From contig JBCCGG010000006.1 of the NCBI GenBank assembly GCA_039029395.1, forward strand, positions 62,001 through 126,000: a stretch of DNA of 64,000 bases, read 5' to 3'. This stretch comes from JBCCGG01 sp039029395. Lineage in GTDB: Bacteria; Pseudomonadota; Alphaproteobacteria; Kiloniellales; JAKSDN01. Positions 1 to 7,463 of this stretch are shown piece after piece. The notes under the pieces are model-generated. The model did not search any database, had not been told where the DNA came from, and saw only the letters and a program-made list of their open reading frames with translations. Position 1 is the stretch's first letter; each line of letters begins with the position of its first letter. A program made the translations under genes and the position numbers.

Positions 1-732
1 GCCGATCCGCTCCTGGATCATCTGGATCGTCGCCTCGGCGCCGATCTCCCGGTAACGCTGCATCGTGATGACCTCGTAGCCCAGCTTGTAGCTGGGGTCG
101 AGCCAGTTGAGGGTGCGCGGGTTGCCGCGCATGCCGATCTGCAGGCTGCGGGTCGCGTCGACCTGGCCCTGGCGCACCAGATAGGCGGCCCAGTGGGCGG
201 CCGATTTCTTGGCGCCGAGAAAGTGGGGAATGTTCTCGTAGGCATCGGTGTGGGCGTCCAGATGCAAGAGCGCCGCCTTGCGCCCGCCGGTCAGCTTGGC
301 GCCCTCGCCGGCGATGGCCTGCAGAATGCCGCCGGTGATCGAGTGGTCGCCGCCGATCGAGACCGGCCGGGTGCCGGCCTGGTCGATCGCCCGGTAAAAG
401 TCGGTGATGCGCTCGATCGAGCGCTCGTTGTCGTTGCCCTCGGGCAGGGGCACGTCGCCCAAGTCGTGGATCGTGCAGGCCTTCCAGGGATCCAGGCCGA
501 AGTTCATGTGAACCCGTCGGCCGTTGGCGGACATGTCGCGCACCGCCCGGGGACCCAAATGCTGGTCGCGCTCGGTGGTGCCGTTGCCGGTGGAGTGGGG
601 CACGCCGACCAGCGCGATGTCGCAGGCCGCCGGATCCTCCCCATAGGGGCAGCGGAAGAGCGTTGGCACGCCCCACCAGTTCAAGGTCTTCATGACCAGG
701 GCCTCTTTGCCCTGGACGCTTGTGCTCGCCAT
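1..732 (-). CDS. Agmatinase-family ureohydrolase (3' end outside window)
   Basis: This is a binuclear-manganese ureohydrolase that removes urea from a guanidino compound. Agmatine is the default guess; guanidinobutyrate is possible. The 244 visible residues carry the two family metal motifs, GGDHS (about residues 127-131) and DAHTDAY (about 159-165), preceded by the conserved DLGDV turn. The reading frame is open to base 1, so roughly the last quarter, including the third metal motif, is missing because of the window edge. The ATG at 732 is chosen because it gives a normal N-terminus; an in-frame ATG at 693 is the alternative. The gene is divergent from the pentapeptide gene across 168 nt. 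The family is firm; the substrate is not. Confidence 0.87.
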   Translation of the reverse strand, partial: MASTSVQGKEALVMKTLNWWGVPTLFRCPYGEDPAACDIALVGVPHSTGNGTTERDQHLGPRAVRDMSANGRRVHMNFGLDPWKACTIHDLGDVPLPEGNDNERSIERITDFYRAIDQAGTRPVSIGGDHSITGGILQAIAGEGAKLTGGRKAALLHLDAHTDAYENIPHFLGAKKSAAHWAAYLVRQGQVDATRSLQIGMRGNPRTLNWLDPSYKLGYEVITMQRYREIGAEATIQMIQERIG

Positions 733-900
733 GTCGCTCGCCCCCCTGTTTCGTGGATTGATTAGCCTCCTTTGAAGCGGGCCGGAGGGTTGCGGTCAAG
801 CGCCCAGACGTGCCGCTGTTGGCAGGGCCGACGCGTCCGGCTAGGCTAACGGTGGCGTTCGAGATATTGTGACTGGAAATCGCCGCCAGGTGGACTAGGT

Positions 901-1629
901 ATGAGCGTTATGGACCGGCATCATATGACTCCCGCCAAAACGGCATGGCTATGCGCCGGCGCGCTCTTGACCGGCGTGCTGTTCACCCAAGTTCCCACGG
1001 CCTCTGCCGCCTGCGGCGACAATCCGGAGCCCGGCGTCGACTGGTCGCGCTGCGAAAAGGAAAAGAAGATCCTCCAGGGCCAGAACCTGGAGCGCGGCAA
1101 GTTCATCCAGACTGACTTCAACGGCGGCAACCTGGCGGAGGTCAACTTCTCCGGGGCGATCCTGATCCGCGCCAACTTCATGCGCGCCTCGCTCAAGGAC
1201 GCCAATCTGGAGGGCGCCGATCTGGCCAAGGCGATCGGCCACCGGGCACTTTTCCAGCATGCCAACATGACGGCTGCGATCCTGACCAAGGCGGAGATGT
1301 CCCGCGCCAAGTTCACCGGCGCCAACCTGACCTTCGCCAACCTCTCCAAGGCCGACCTCTCGCGCGCCAACCTGGCGGAGAGCGAGCTTCGGCGCGCCGA
1401 CTTCCGCTTCGCCAACATCTCCCGCGCGCTCTTCAAGGGCGCGACGATCAACGAGACCAACTTCGAAGGCGCCTACACCCTCTTGACCCATTTCGAGGGT
1501 GTTGACCTGACCAAGGCCAAGGGCCTGACCCAGCCGCAAATCGATATCGCCTGCGGCGACGAGGACACCAAGCTGCCGGCCGGCCTCACGCGCCCGGCCG
1601 ACTGGCCCTGCGACTACGACGGCGAATGA
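901..1629 (+). CDS. Exported pentapeptide-repeat protein
   Basis: The protein has 242 residues. An N-terminal signal peptide (hydrophobic core about residues 13-30, likely cleavage after ASA near 36) is followed by a Cys-containing stretch and about 25 tandem A(N/D)LxX-type pentapeptides from residue 55 to 200, such as ANLTF, ADLSR and ANLAE. This repeat folds into a right-handed quadrilateral beta helix. The C-terminal 40 residues leave the repeat and contain a Cys pair (ACGDE, PCDYD) that could form a disulfide after export. Family members range from gyrase mimics to structural proteins. Periplasmic export argues against a gyrase role, and no enzymatic function can be assigned. AGGTGG lies about 10 nt upstream of the ATG. 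It ends 3 nt before the convergent cyclase gene. Confidence 0.85.
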   Translation: MSVMDRHHMTPAKTAWLCAGALLTGVLFTQVPTASAACGDNPEPGVDWSRCEKEKKILQGQNLERGKFIQTDFNGGNLAEVNFSGAILIRANFMRASLKDANLEGADLAKAIGHRALFQHANMTAAILTKAEMSRAKFTGANLTFANLSKADLSRANLAESELRRADFRFANISRALFKGATINETNFEGAYTLLTHFEGVDLTKAKGLTQPQIDIACGDEDTKLPAGLTRPADWPCDYDGE

Positions 1630-1632
1630 TCT

Positions 1633-3399
1633 CTACAGCAAGCCCGCGGCCTTGAGCCCAGCAAGCGACTTGTCGGCCTCGTCGCGCCTACCACCCGAGA
1701 GGATCGAGATCTGGTCGGCCAGGTGCTGGGGCGTCATTGCCGGGTTGGCCTTCAAGGCCCGCTCCATGGCCTTGCGCGCGTCGTCCGTGCGGCCGAGCTG
1801 GCCGAGCCCGTTGGCCAGTGTAACCCAGGCGCCGGCGTAGCCGGGCTGGGCCTCCAGGCTCTTGTGGGCGAAGCGCACGGCGTCCTCGGTGCGACCCTCG
1901 CGCATGCAGGCATTGGCCTTGAAGTAGTGCCAGTAGGGCACCATCGGGTGGTTGGGCGCGGAGGCCAGGACCCGGTCGAGCACCGCGTGGCCTTCCTTCA
2001 GTTCCTCCTCGTCGCCGCCGTAGGCCAGCGTGCGCCCGAGCCGGCCCCAGCTGTGGAAATCGAAGGGCGCGATCTCGACCGCCCGGCGCAGGGCGGCGAC
2101 CGCCTTGGCGTGCTCGCCGCAGTTGCTAAAGACATTGCCCAAGGTGCGCAGCACCATGGGATCGTCGGGCGCGAGATCAGCCGCCTGCTCGACCGCGGTG
2201 AGCGCCCCGATCCTGTCCTGCTCCGGATTCTCGCTCGAGCCGTTGATGACCCGCTGCATGAGGATCGAGGCGACCGCGGCGTGGCCGCCGGCGTAGCTCG
2301 GGTCGATCTCGATCGCTTCCCGGGCGAGTGTGAGCGCCTCGTCGGCGGCGCCCCGGTTGATCGGCAGGTTGAGCGACTTGGCCTTTTGGGTCAGCTCCCA
2401 GGCGCTTAGGCTCTCGGTCTGGCGGCTGCGCGCGCGGCGCCACTCGGCGCGCATGTACTCGCCGCCGAATGCGATCACGATGGCCTCGGCGATCTCGTCC
2501 TGGACCGCGAAGAGGTCGGCCAGCTGGCGCTCGTAGCTGTGGGACCAGAGCTGGGTGCGCGCGGTCGTCTCGGTCAGCTCGGCGGTCACCCGGATGCGCT
2601 CGCCGGCCCGGCGCACGCTGCCGGTCAGCACATAGCGGATCTGCAGGTCGCGCACCACCTGCCAGACGTCGGAGGCCCGCGCCCGGGCGCCGACGGTGGC
2701 CGGGCGCGAGGCGACCCTGAGATCGGGAATGCGAGACAGCAGGCTGATGATCTCGGTCGCGATGCCGTCGGCCAGATAGGCGTCGGAAGGGTCGGGCGAG
2801 AGGCTGTCGAAAGGGAAGACCGCGATCGAGCCGCGCGCTTCCTCCAGGCGCGGCGGCTTGGGGGCGCGCCGCTCGGCCGTGCCCTGGCCGGCGCGTATGC
2901 GAAAGGCGTGGATCGGCTCGGCGATGTTCTTGGCTTCCAGCTCGCCCAAATCCAGATGGTCCATCTTCAGGCGGTTCTTGACCTGCTCGAAGACCGCGCG
3001 TGAGGCGCAGATGCCGCCCGGCTCGGCCTTGGCCTCCAGGCGGGCGGCCACGTTGACCCCGTCACCATAGATGTCGCCGCCCTCGACGATCACGTCGCCC
3101 AGGTTGATACCGATGCGAAAGCTCAAGGCCTCGTCCTCGCCGCGCCCGGCTTCGTGCTTTTCGACCGCGGTCTGCCAGGCCAGCGCGCAGGCGACCGCGT
3201 CGACCACGCTGGCGAACTCGACCAGGAAGCCGTCGCCCATGAGCTTGACGACCCGCCCGCCGTGCTCGGCGATGCAGGGCTCGAGCTGGCTCTCGCGCAG
3301 GGCCGTGAGGCGCGCCAGCGTGCCCGCCTCGTCGGCCCCCATGAGGCGCGAGTAGCCGACCACGTCGGCCACCAGAATGGCGGCAAGTCTGCGTTCCAT
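1633..3399 (-). CDS. Class III adenylate/guanylate cyclase with TolB-like and TPR regions
   Basis: The 588-residue protein starts with a class III cyclase domain (about residues 1-170). Both metal-binding Asp residues are visible, in ILVADVVGYS (D12) and KLMGDGF (D56). A TolB-N-like domain follows (about 190-320, beginning SIAVFPFDSL and running to the SHSYERQL segment), then TPR-type helical repeats to the C-terminus. It should make cAMP or cGMP under control of the C-terminal modules. There is no transmembrane segment, so it is probably cytosolic. I start at the internal ATG (3399) because the cyclase fold begins there and an AAGGG site precedes it; a longer frame to 3492 adds a low-complexity leader. 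The same TolB-like plus TPR arrangement recurs in the gene at 61106-64000 with a kinase-like domain in place of the cyclase. Confidence 0.88.
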   Translation of the reverse strand: MERRLAAILVADVVGYSRLMGADEAGTLARLTALRESQLEPCIAEHGGRVVKLMGDGFLVEFASVVDAVACALAWQTAVEKHEAGRGEDEALSFRIGINLGDVIVEGGDIYGDGVNVAARLEAKAEPGGICASRAVFEQVKNRLKMDHLDLGELEAKNIAEPIHAFRIRAGQGTAERRAPKPPRLEEARGSIAVFPFDSLSPDPSDAYLADGIATEIISLLSRIPDLRVASRPATVGARARASDVWQVVRDLQIRYVLTGSVRRAGERIRVTAELTETTARTQLWSHSYERQLADLFAVQDEIAEAIVIAFGGEYMRAEWRRARSRQTESLSAWELTQKAKSLNLPINRGAADEALTLAREAIEIDPSYAGGHAAVASILMQRVINGSSENPEQDRIGALTAVEQAADLAPDDPMVLRTLGNVFSNCGEHAKAVAALRRAVEIAPFDFHSWGRLGRTLAYGGDEEELKEGHAVLDRVLASAPNHPMVPYWHYFKANACMREGRTEDAVRFAHKSLEAQPGYAGAWVTLANGLGQLGRTDDARKAMERALKANPAMTPQHLADQISILSGGRRDEADKSLAGLKAAGLL

Positions 3400-3543
3400 G
3401 AGGCCCTTCGATCCCGCTATCGCCCGCGATCCTGCACCGCGCGACCGGTCAGGTCTAGCGCTAAGCCGAGGCGGGGCACAATGGGCTTTCACAGCCGGTT
3501 TACCAGCGCCATATGGTCGCTGCGCCTGGCCGATCCATAGGAG

Positions 3544-3571
3544 AAAAACCCCGGATCTGGCAAAACGCCAG
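3544..3571 (-). terminator. Possible terminator downstream of tRNA-Thr
   Basis: On the minus strand, about 80 nt past the tRNA 3' end, a short hairpin CTGGC-GTTTT-GCCAG is followed after about 10 nt by GGGGTTTTT. The stem is only 5 bp and the T run is not adjacent to it, so this is a weak candidate for the end of the tRNA transcript. Confidence 0.28.
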
Positions 3572-3653
3572 CGCGCTTAGAGTATTCCGATCGGCAAACC
3601 GAATTTCGGCAGGTTCGCCGCCTGAATTGAGGACCAATGTTGCAGCGATTCCA

Positions 3654-3729
<76 letters not shown>

Positions 3730-4187
3730 GCCGGCGCGGAAGGCGCGCGTTTTGCTGTCGCCGCGGCGCCGGTCAAGATAGTCGGCGAATGCGGTCGCCG
3801 CAAGGCGGTCGGGCGCTAGGGCGCCAATGCGGATTGTGCCGGCCGCAGCGCACGCTCAATACTATCGTCTCCAGGTTCACCCGCTATGGACTCGAAAATT
3901 CTAGGAGACTCAGGACCAAATGATAATATTCGGCGAGGATTGCCAATACTTACTATTGCATCGATGTCAGTGAAATACTTTACTTGACCGCCAAGTTGCG
4001 GAACAAACACGGCTGACTTTCCAATCTACTGCACATCTTTAGCTGATCACCGTTTTTTGATTGATGGGTCGACGATTGATGCTTTCACCGAAAGCCATCG
4101 TTTCTATATGACTCTCTGCCTAGCACCAGGAAGCACGGTCCCTGTGGCCACGGCGTGCAAACGGCAAGTGAAAGGGGCGTGCGTGAC
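3730..4187. other. AT-rich spacer beside tRNA-Thr, no recognisable gene
   Basis: After a G+C-rich upstream region for the tRNA (to about 3800), bases 3860-4130 are markedly richer in A/T than any nearby gene. A minus-strand 64-codon frame (3816-4010) runs through it, but I recognise no family and see no convincing ribosome site. No integrase, att-like duplication of the tRNA end, or insertion-sequence termini were found. It may be the remnant of a past insertion next to the tRNA. Confidence 0.5.
3748..3776 (-). promoter_or_regulatory. Possible sigma-70-type promoter for tRNA-Thr
   Basis: On the minus strand TTGACC (3776-3771) lies about 42 nt before the tRNA 5' end. About 16-17 nt later comes an A-rich hexamer (CAAAAC/AAAACG, near 3753-3748). 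The -35 match is good and the -10 match is poor, as is common in G+C-rich alphaproteobacteria. Confidence 0.33.
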
Positions 4188-4814
4188 ATGACGAGCGATC
4201 CGGTGAAGGTCACCTTGTTCCGTTGGGCCGGATCTTGGGGGCCCTTCAAGGTGAAGATCCCCTGCGGCGAGTGCTCCCTGACGGTCGATGTGATCCAGGA
4301 TACCTTCGACAACGAACTCCAGGGCATTCCGATCGAGCTCCAGGTGCGCGCGTGGCTGAGCGAGTGGTGGGTGCCGCTGCTCAAGGGTGGCTGGCATGCG
4401 CCGATCGTCATGGTCGAGGGGCGGGTCGTCAGCCAGGGCCACGCGCTCAACCGGGGCGTCCTGACCGAGGCGGTCATCGAGGCCCATGTGGGCCGCGCCC
4501 AGGTCGAGGGCAATCACCTGTTCGGCAAGGCCAGCTGCCCCCACTGCGTGCGCGCCAAGGGTTACCTGGAGGAGGCCGCCATCGACTACAGCTACCACGA
4601 TGTGGTGCGCGATCCGCGGGCACTCTACGAGATGCTCGGCCGGGTCAAGCCGATCGTCGGGCCGAAGACGCCGATCACCGTGCCGCAGATCTGGATCGAG
4701 GGCCGCTACATCGGCGGCGCAGACCAGCTCAGCGACGTGCTCAAGCGACCGGTCGAGGCCAATCCGGACCGCGGCCAATGCTCCCTCTCGCCGCACCAGC
4801 GCTCGGCCGCCTGA
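4188..4814 (+). CDS. Two-domain thioredoxin-fold / glutaredoxin protein
   Basis: The 208-residue protein appears to contain two thioredoxin-like halves. The N-terminal half (about 6-100) has CGEC at residues 26-29 within VKIPCGECSLT, and a later APIVMVEGRVVS strand suited to the end of the fold. The C-terminal half (about 105-190) is a clear glutaredoxin with CPHC at 117-120, a TVPQIWI cis-proline segment and IGGADQL glutathione-binding turn. It probably reduces disulfides or glutathione mixed disulfides in the cytoplasm; no signal peptide is seen. The ATG at 4188 is preferred, with AAAGGGG about 10 nt upstream; in-frame GTG codons at 4155 and 4179 are alternatives. The flavin amine oxidase follows 72 nt later on the same strand. 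The glutaredoxin half is secure; the fold of the first half is inferred. Confidence 0.75.
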   Translation: MTSDPVKVTLFRWAGSWGPFKVKIPCGECSLTVDVIQDTFDNELQGIPIELQVRAWLSEWWVPLLKGGWHAPIVMVEGRVVSQGHALNRGVLTEAVIEAHVGRAQVEGNHLFGKASCPHCVRAKGYLEEAAIDYSYHDVVRDPRALYEMLGRVKPIVGPKTPITVPQIWIEGRYIGGADQLSDVLKRPVEANPDRGQCSLSPHQRSAA

Positions 4815-4886
4815 CTTCCCGCTCAGACGTTTATCCCAAGTTGGTGATCGGTTAATCTCGCGGCCAAGTCTGACGTGGAGCGAGGA

Positions 4887-6155
4887 ATGTCGAGGAAGAG
4901 CGCGGATGTCGAGGTGGCAGTCGTCGGCGCCGGCGCGGCCGGTATCGGCGCGGCCCGGACCCTTCGTGAGGCTGGCATCAGCTTCGCCTTGCTCGAGGCA
5001 TCGCACCGCATCGGTGGGCGCGCCTATACCGAGCAGGCGGCGCCGGGTCAGCCGTTCGATCTGGGCTGTCACTGGCTCCATTCGGCCAGCCTCAATCCCT
5101 TCGTCCAGATCGCCGACGAGCTCGGCTTCGAGTATTCGAAGGCCGGCTTCCCCCCTATGGAACTGTGGCAAGACGGGGATTTTCTGGGCGAGCAGGAGAA
5201 CCAAGACCGCAGCGCCTTTATCGAGCGCAGCTTCGACGAAGCGGACGAGGCCGGCGCTGGCGGGCGCGACGTCGCCGTCGTCGATGTAACCGAGCGGGAC
5301 AATCGCTGGACGCCTGTCTTCGACTACTTCCTGTCCCTCACCAGCTCCCTGGACTCCGACCAGGTCTCCACCCTCGACTTGGCAAATTACCGGGACACCG
5401 TCGAGAACTGGCCCTTGAAGCAGGGCTACGGCGCCTTGGTCGCCCGCCACGGCGCCGATTTGCCGGTCGCGCTCAACAGCGCGGTCACCAAGATCGACTG
5501 GTCGGCGGACCCGATACGCCTGACCACCGCGCGCGGCACCCTGAGCGCTCGGCGGATCATCCTGACCGTTTCTACCGGCATCCTGGGGGCCGGCGACATC
5601 GCCTTCCAACCGGCCTTGCCCCTTTGGAAGCAGGAGGCGATCGCCGCCTTGCCGCTCGGCAACCACAACCGCCTGTGCTTGACCTTCGAGCGCAATCCCT
5701 TTGGGCCGGAGCATCCAAAGAGCGTCCTTGTGACGGCTGACGACACGGAGCCCTTGATGATCCGGTTGCGGCCCTTCGGCTACGACCACGTGGTCGGGCT
5801 AACGGGCGGGCGCTTTGCCGACTGGCTGGAGCGCGCTGGGCAGGCGGCCTCGGTGGATCTCATGAAAGAGAAGCTGGCCCAGGTCTTCGGCAGTGCCGTG
5901 CCGAAGAGGATGACCGGTCAGATCGTCACCGCCTGGCGCGAAGACCCTTGGGTGCGCGGCGCCTATTCCTCGGCCCTGCCGGGTCAGGCTCACCAGCGGG
6001 TTGCCCTGGCGCGCAGCCTGGACCAGCGCATACTCTTCGCCGGCGAAGCGACCTCGCCCGAGTTCTTCTCGACCGCCCACGGCGCCTATCTCTCGGGCAT
6101 CCGCGCGGCCGGGGAGATCACGGGCCCTCGATCAGGATTGCCCGGAAGTCGTTGA
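4887..6155 (+). CDS. Flavin-containing amine oxidase (NAD(P)/FAD-dependent oxidoreductase)
   Basis: The 422-residue protein opens with the dinucleotide-binding motif VVGAGAAGIGAART (residues about 12-25), followed by an acidic strand end (LLEASHRIGGRA). It closes with the family C-terminal FAD motif ILFAGEATSPEFFSTAHGAY. It should oxidise an amine to an imine/aldehyde with release of hydrogen peroxide; the amine is unknown. No signal peptide is present. The ATG at 4887 has GGAG six nt upstream. Its last 38 nt overlap the 3' end of the convergent glycerate kinase gene. Confidence 0.83.
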   Translation: MSRKSADVEVAVVGAGAAGIGAARTLREAGISFALLEASHRIGGRAYTEQAAPGQPFDLGCHWLHSASLNPFVQIADELGFEYSKAGFPPMELWQDGDFLGEQENQDRSAFIERSFDEADEAGAGGRDVAVVDVTERDNRWTPVFDYFLSLTSSLDSDQVSTLDLANYRDTVENWPLKQGYGALVARHGADLPVALNSAVTKIDWSADPIRLTTARGTLSARRIILTVSTGILGAGDIAFQPALPLWKQEAIAALPLGNHNRLCLTFERNPFGPEHPKSVLVTADDTEPLMIRLRPFGYDHVVGLTGGRFADWLERAGQAASVDLMKEKLAQVFGSAVPKRMTGQIVTAWREDPWVRGAYSSALPGQAHQRVALARSLDQRILFAGEATSPEFFSTAHGAYLSGIRAAGEITGPRSGLPGSR

Positions 6156-7386
6156 CGTTAGTGCGGGTCGGGCCGGTTACGATGAGGTCTCCGAGCGCCG
6201 AAAAGAATCCGTAGCCGTCGTTGTCGGCCAGACGTTCCCGGGCGCTCACGCTCAGTGCTTCGGCGCGCGCCAGGCTGTCCGGCGAGAGGGTGGCGCCGGC
6301 GTTGTCCTCGCTGCCGTCGATGCCGTCTGTGTCGCAGGCGATTGCGTGGATGTTTGCTGCGCCCTCCAGGTCGACAGCGAGCGCCAGCAGGAACTCGGCG
6401 TTTCGGCCGCCTCGGCCCTGGCCGCGCAGGGTGACGGTGGTCTCGCCGCCGGACAACAGCACGGTCGGTGCCGCGACCGGCTGGCCGTGGCCGGCCACTT
6501 GGCGGGCGATCGCGGCATGGGCATGGGCGATGTCCCGAGACTCGCCCTCCATGGAATCGGAAAGGATGCAGGGCGTGTATCCAGCAGCCTGCGCGGCGGC
6601 GGCAGCTGCCTCCAAGGAGTCTTGGGGCTTGGCGATGATCTTGGCCTCGACCCGCGCCAGGTCCGGGTGGCCGGGTGCCGGCGTTTCCGCGGCCGGGGAG
6701 GCCAGGTGATCGCGCACGTGGGGCGGGACTTGAATCTGATACTTTTCGAGGATCGCCCGGGCCTCGGCGCTGGTCGTGTGGTCCGGCACGGTCGGGCCGG
6801 AGGCGATGATCGCCGGGTCGTCGCCGGGCACGTCGGAGATCAGCAGGCTGACCACCCGGGCCGGTGCCGCGGCGGCTGCCAGGCGCCCACCCTTGATGCC
6901 AGAAAGCCGTTTGCGCAGGCAGTTCATTTCCGAGATCGTCGCCCCGCAGCGCAGCAGTTCCTTGGTCACCGCCTGCTTGTCGGCCAAGCTGAGGCCCTCG
7001 GCCGGCAGGGCGAGCAGCGCCGAGCCGCCGCCCGAGATCAGGCAAAGCGCCAGGTCGTCCTCGCCTAGCTCGCCGACCATGTCGCGCATGCGCCGGGCGG
7101 CCTGGAGGCCGGCATCGTCGGGCATGGGATGGCCAGCCTCGACCACCTCGATACGTGCGCAGGGCAGGCCGTGGCCGTAGCGAGTGATGACCAGCCCTGA
7201 AAGCTCGCCCGGCCAGTTCTGCTCTACGGCCAGGGCCATGGAGGCGGCCGCCTTGCCGGCGCCGATTACGACCGTGCGCCCTTTGGGTGGCTCGGGCAGA
7301 TGGGCGGCCAGGCAGTGGGCCGGGTCGGCGGCCGCGACCGCGGCCTGGAACAGGCGCTGCAAAAGGGCTTTGGGATCGTCCGTCAT
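6118..7386 (-). CDS. ttuD: Glycerate 2-kinase (MOFRL/GckA-TtuD family)
   Basis: The 422-residue protein matches the MOFRL-type D-glycerate 2-kinase family, often annotated as TtuD or hydroxypyruvate reductase. Visible hallmarks are VVIGAGKAAASMA near residue 45, the LISGGGSALL loop, the NCLRKRLSGIKGGRL segment, SDVPGDD and the C-terminal MOFRL signature region LLSGGETTVTLRG...GGRNAEFLL with DTDGIDG. It phosphorylates D-glycerate to 2-phosphoglycerate using ATP, feeding glyoxylate or tartrate carbon into glycolysis. A longer open frame extends upstream to 7827, but the ATG at 7386 gives the normal family start. It probably stands alone, 77 nt downstream of the permease gene on the same strand. 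Confidence 0.87.
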   Translation of the reverse strand: MTDDPKALLQRLFQAAVAAADPAHCLAAHLPEPPKGRTVVIGAGKAAASMALAVEQNWPGELSGLVITRYGHGLPCARIEVVEAGHPMPDDAGLQAARRMRDMVGELGEDDLALCLISGGGSALLALPAEGLSLADKQAVTKELLRCGATISEMNCLRKRLSGIKGGRLAAAAAPARVVSLLISDVPGDDPAIIASGPTVPDHTTSAEARAILEKYQIQVPPHVRDHLASPAAETPAPGHPDLARVEAKIIAKPQDSLEAAAAAAQAAGYTPCILSDSMEGESRDIAHAHAAIARQVAGHGQPVAAPTVLLSGGETTVTLRGQGRGGRNAEFLLALAVDLEGAANIHAIACDTDGIDGSEDNAGATLSPDSLARAEALSVSARERLADNDGYGFFSALGDLIVTGPTRTNVNDFRAILIEGP

Positions 7387-7463
7387 GATAGCGGGCGCTC
7401 TTATCTCGTGGTTCGAAAAGGGCCGGGACCCTAACCCGGCGGCGGGCGCAGGAGCAAGCGTCC

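Noticed and set aside
921..1539. Two long minus-strand frames opposite the pentapeptide gene
   Set aside because: They mirror the 15-bp codon repeat of the sense gene and give Arg/Leu-rich low-complexity protein without motifs.
3816..4010. 64-codon minus-strand frame in the AT-rich spacer
   Set aside because: No ribosome site or family resemblance; kept only as part of the spacer description.
4104..5789. 561-codon minus-strand frame across the glutaredoxin and amine oxidase genes
   Set aside because: Shadow of two real genes; no recognisable domain, and G+C-rich third positions explain the open frame.
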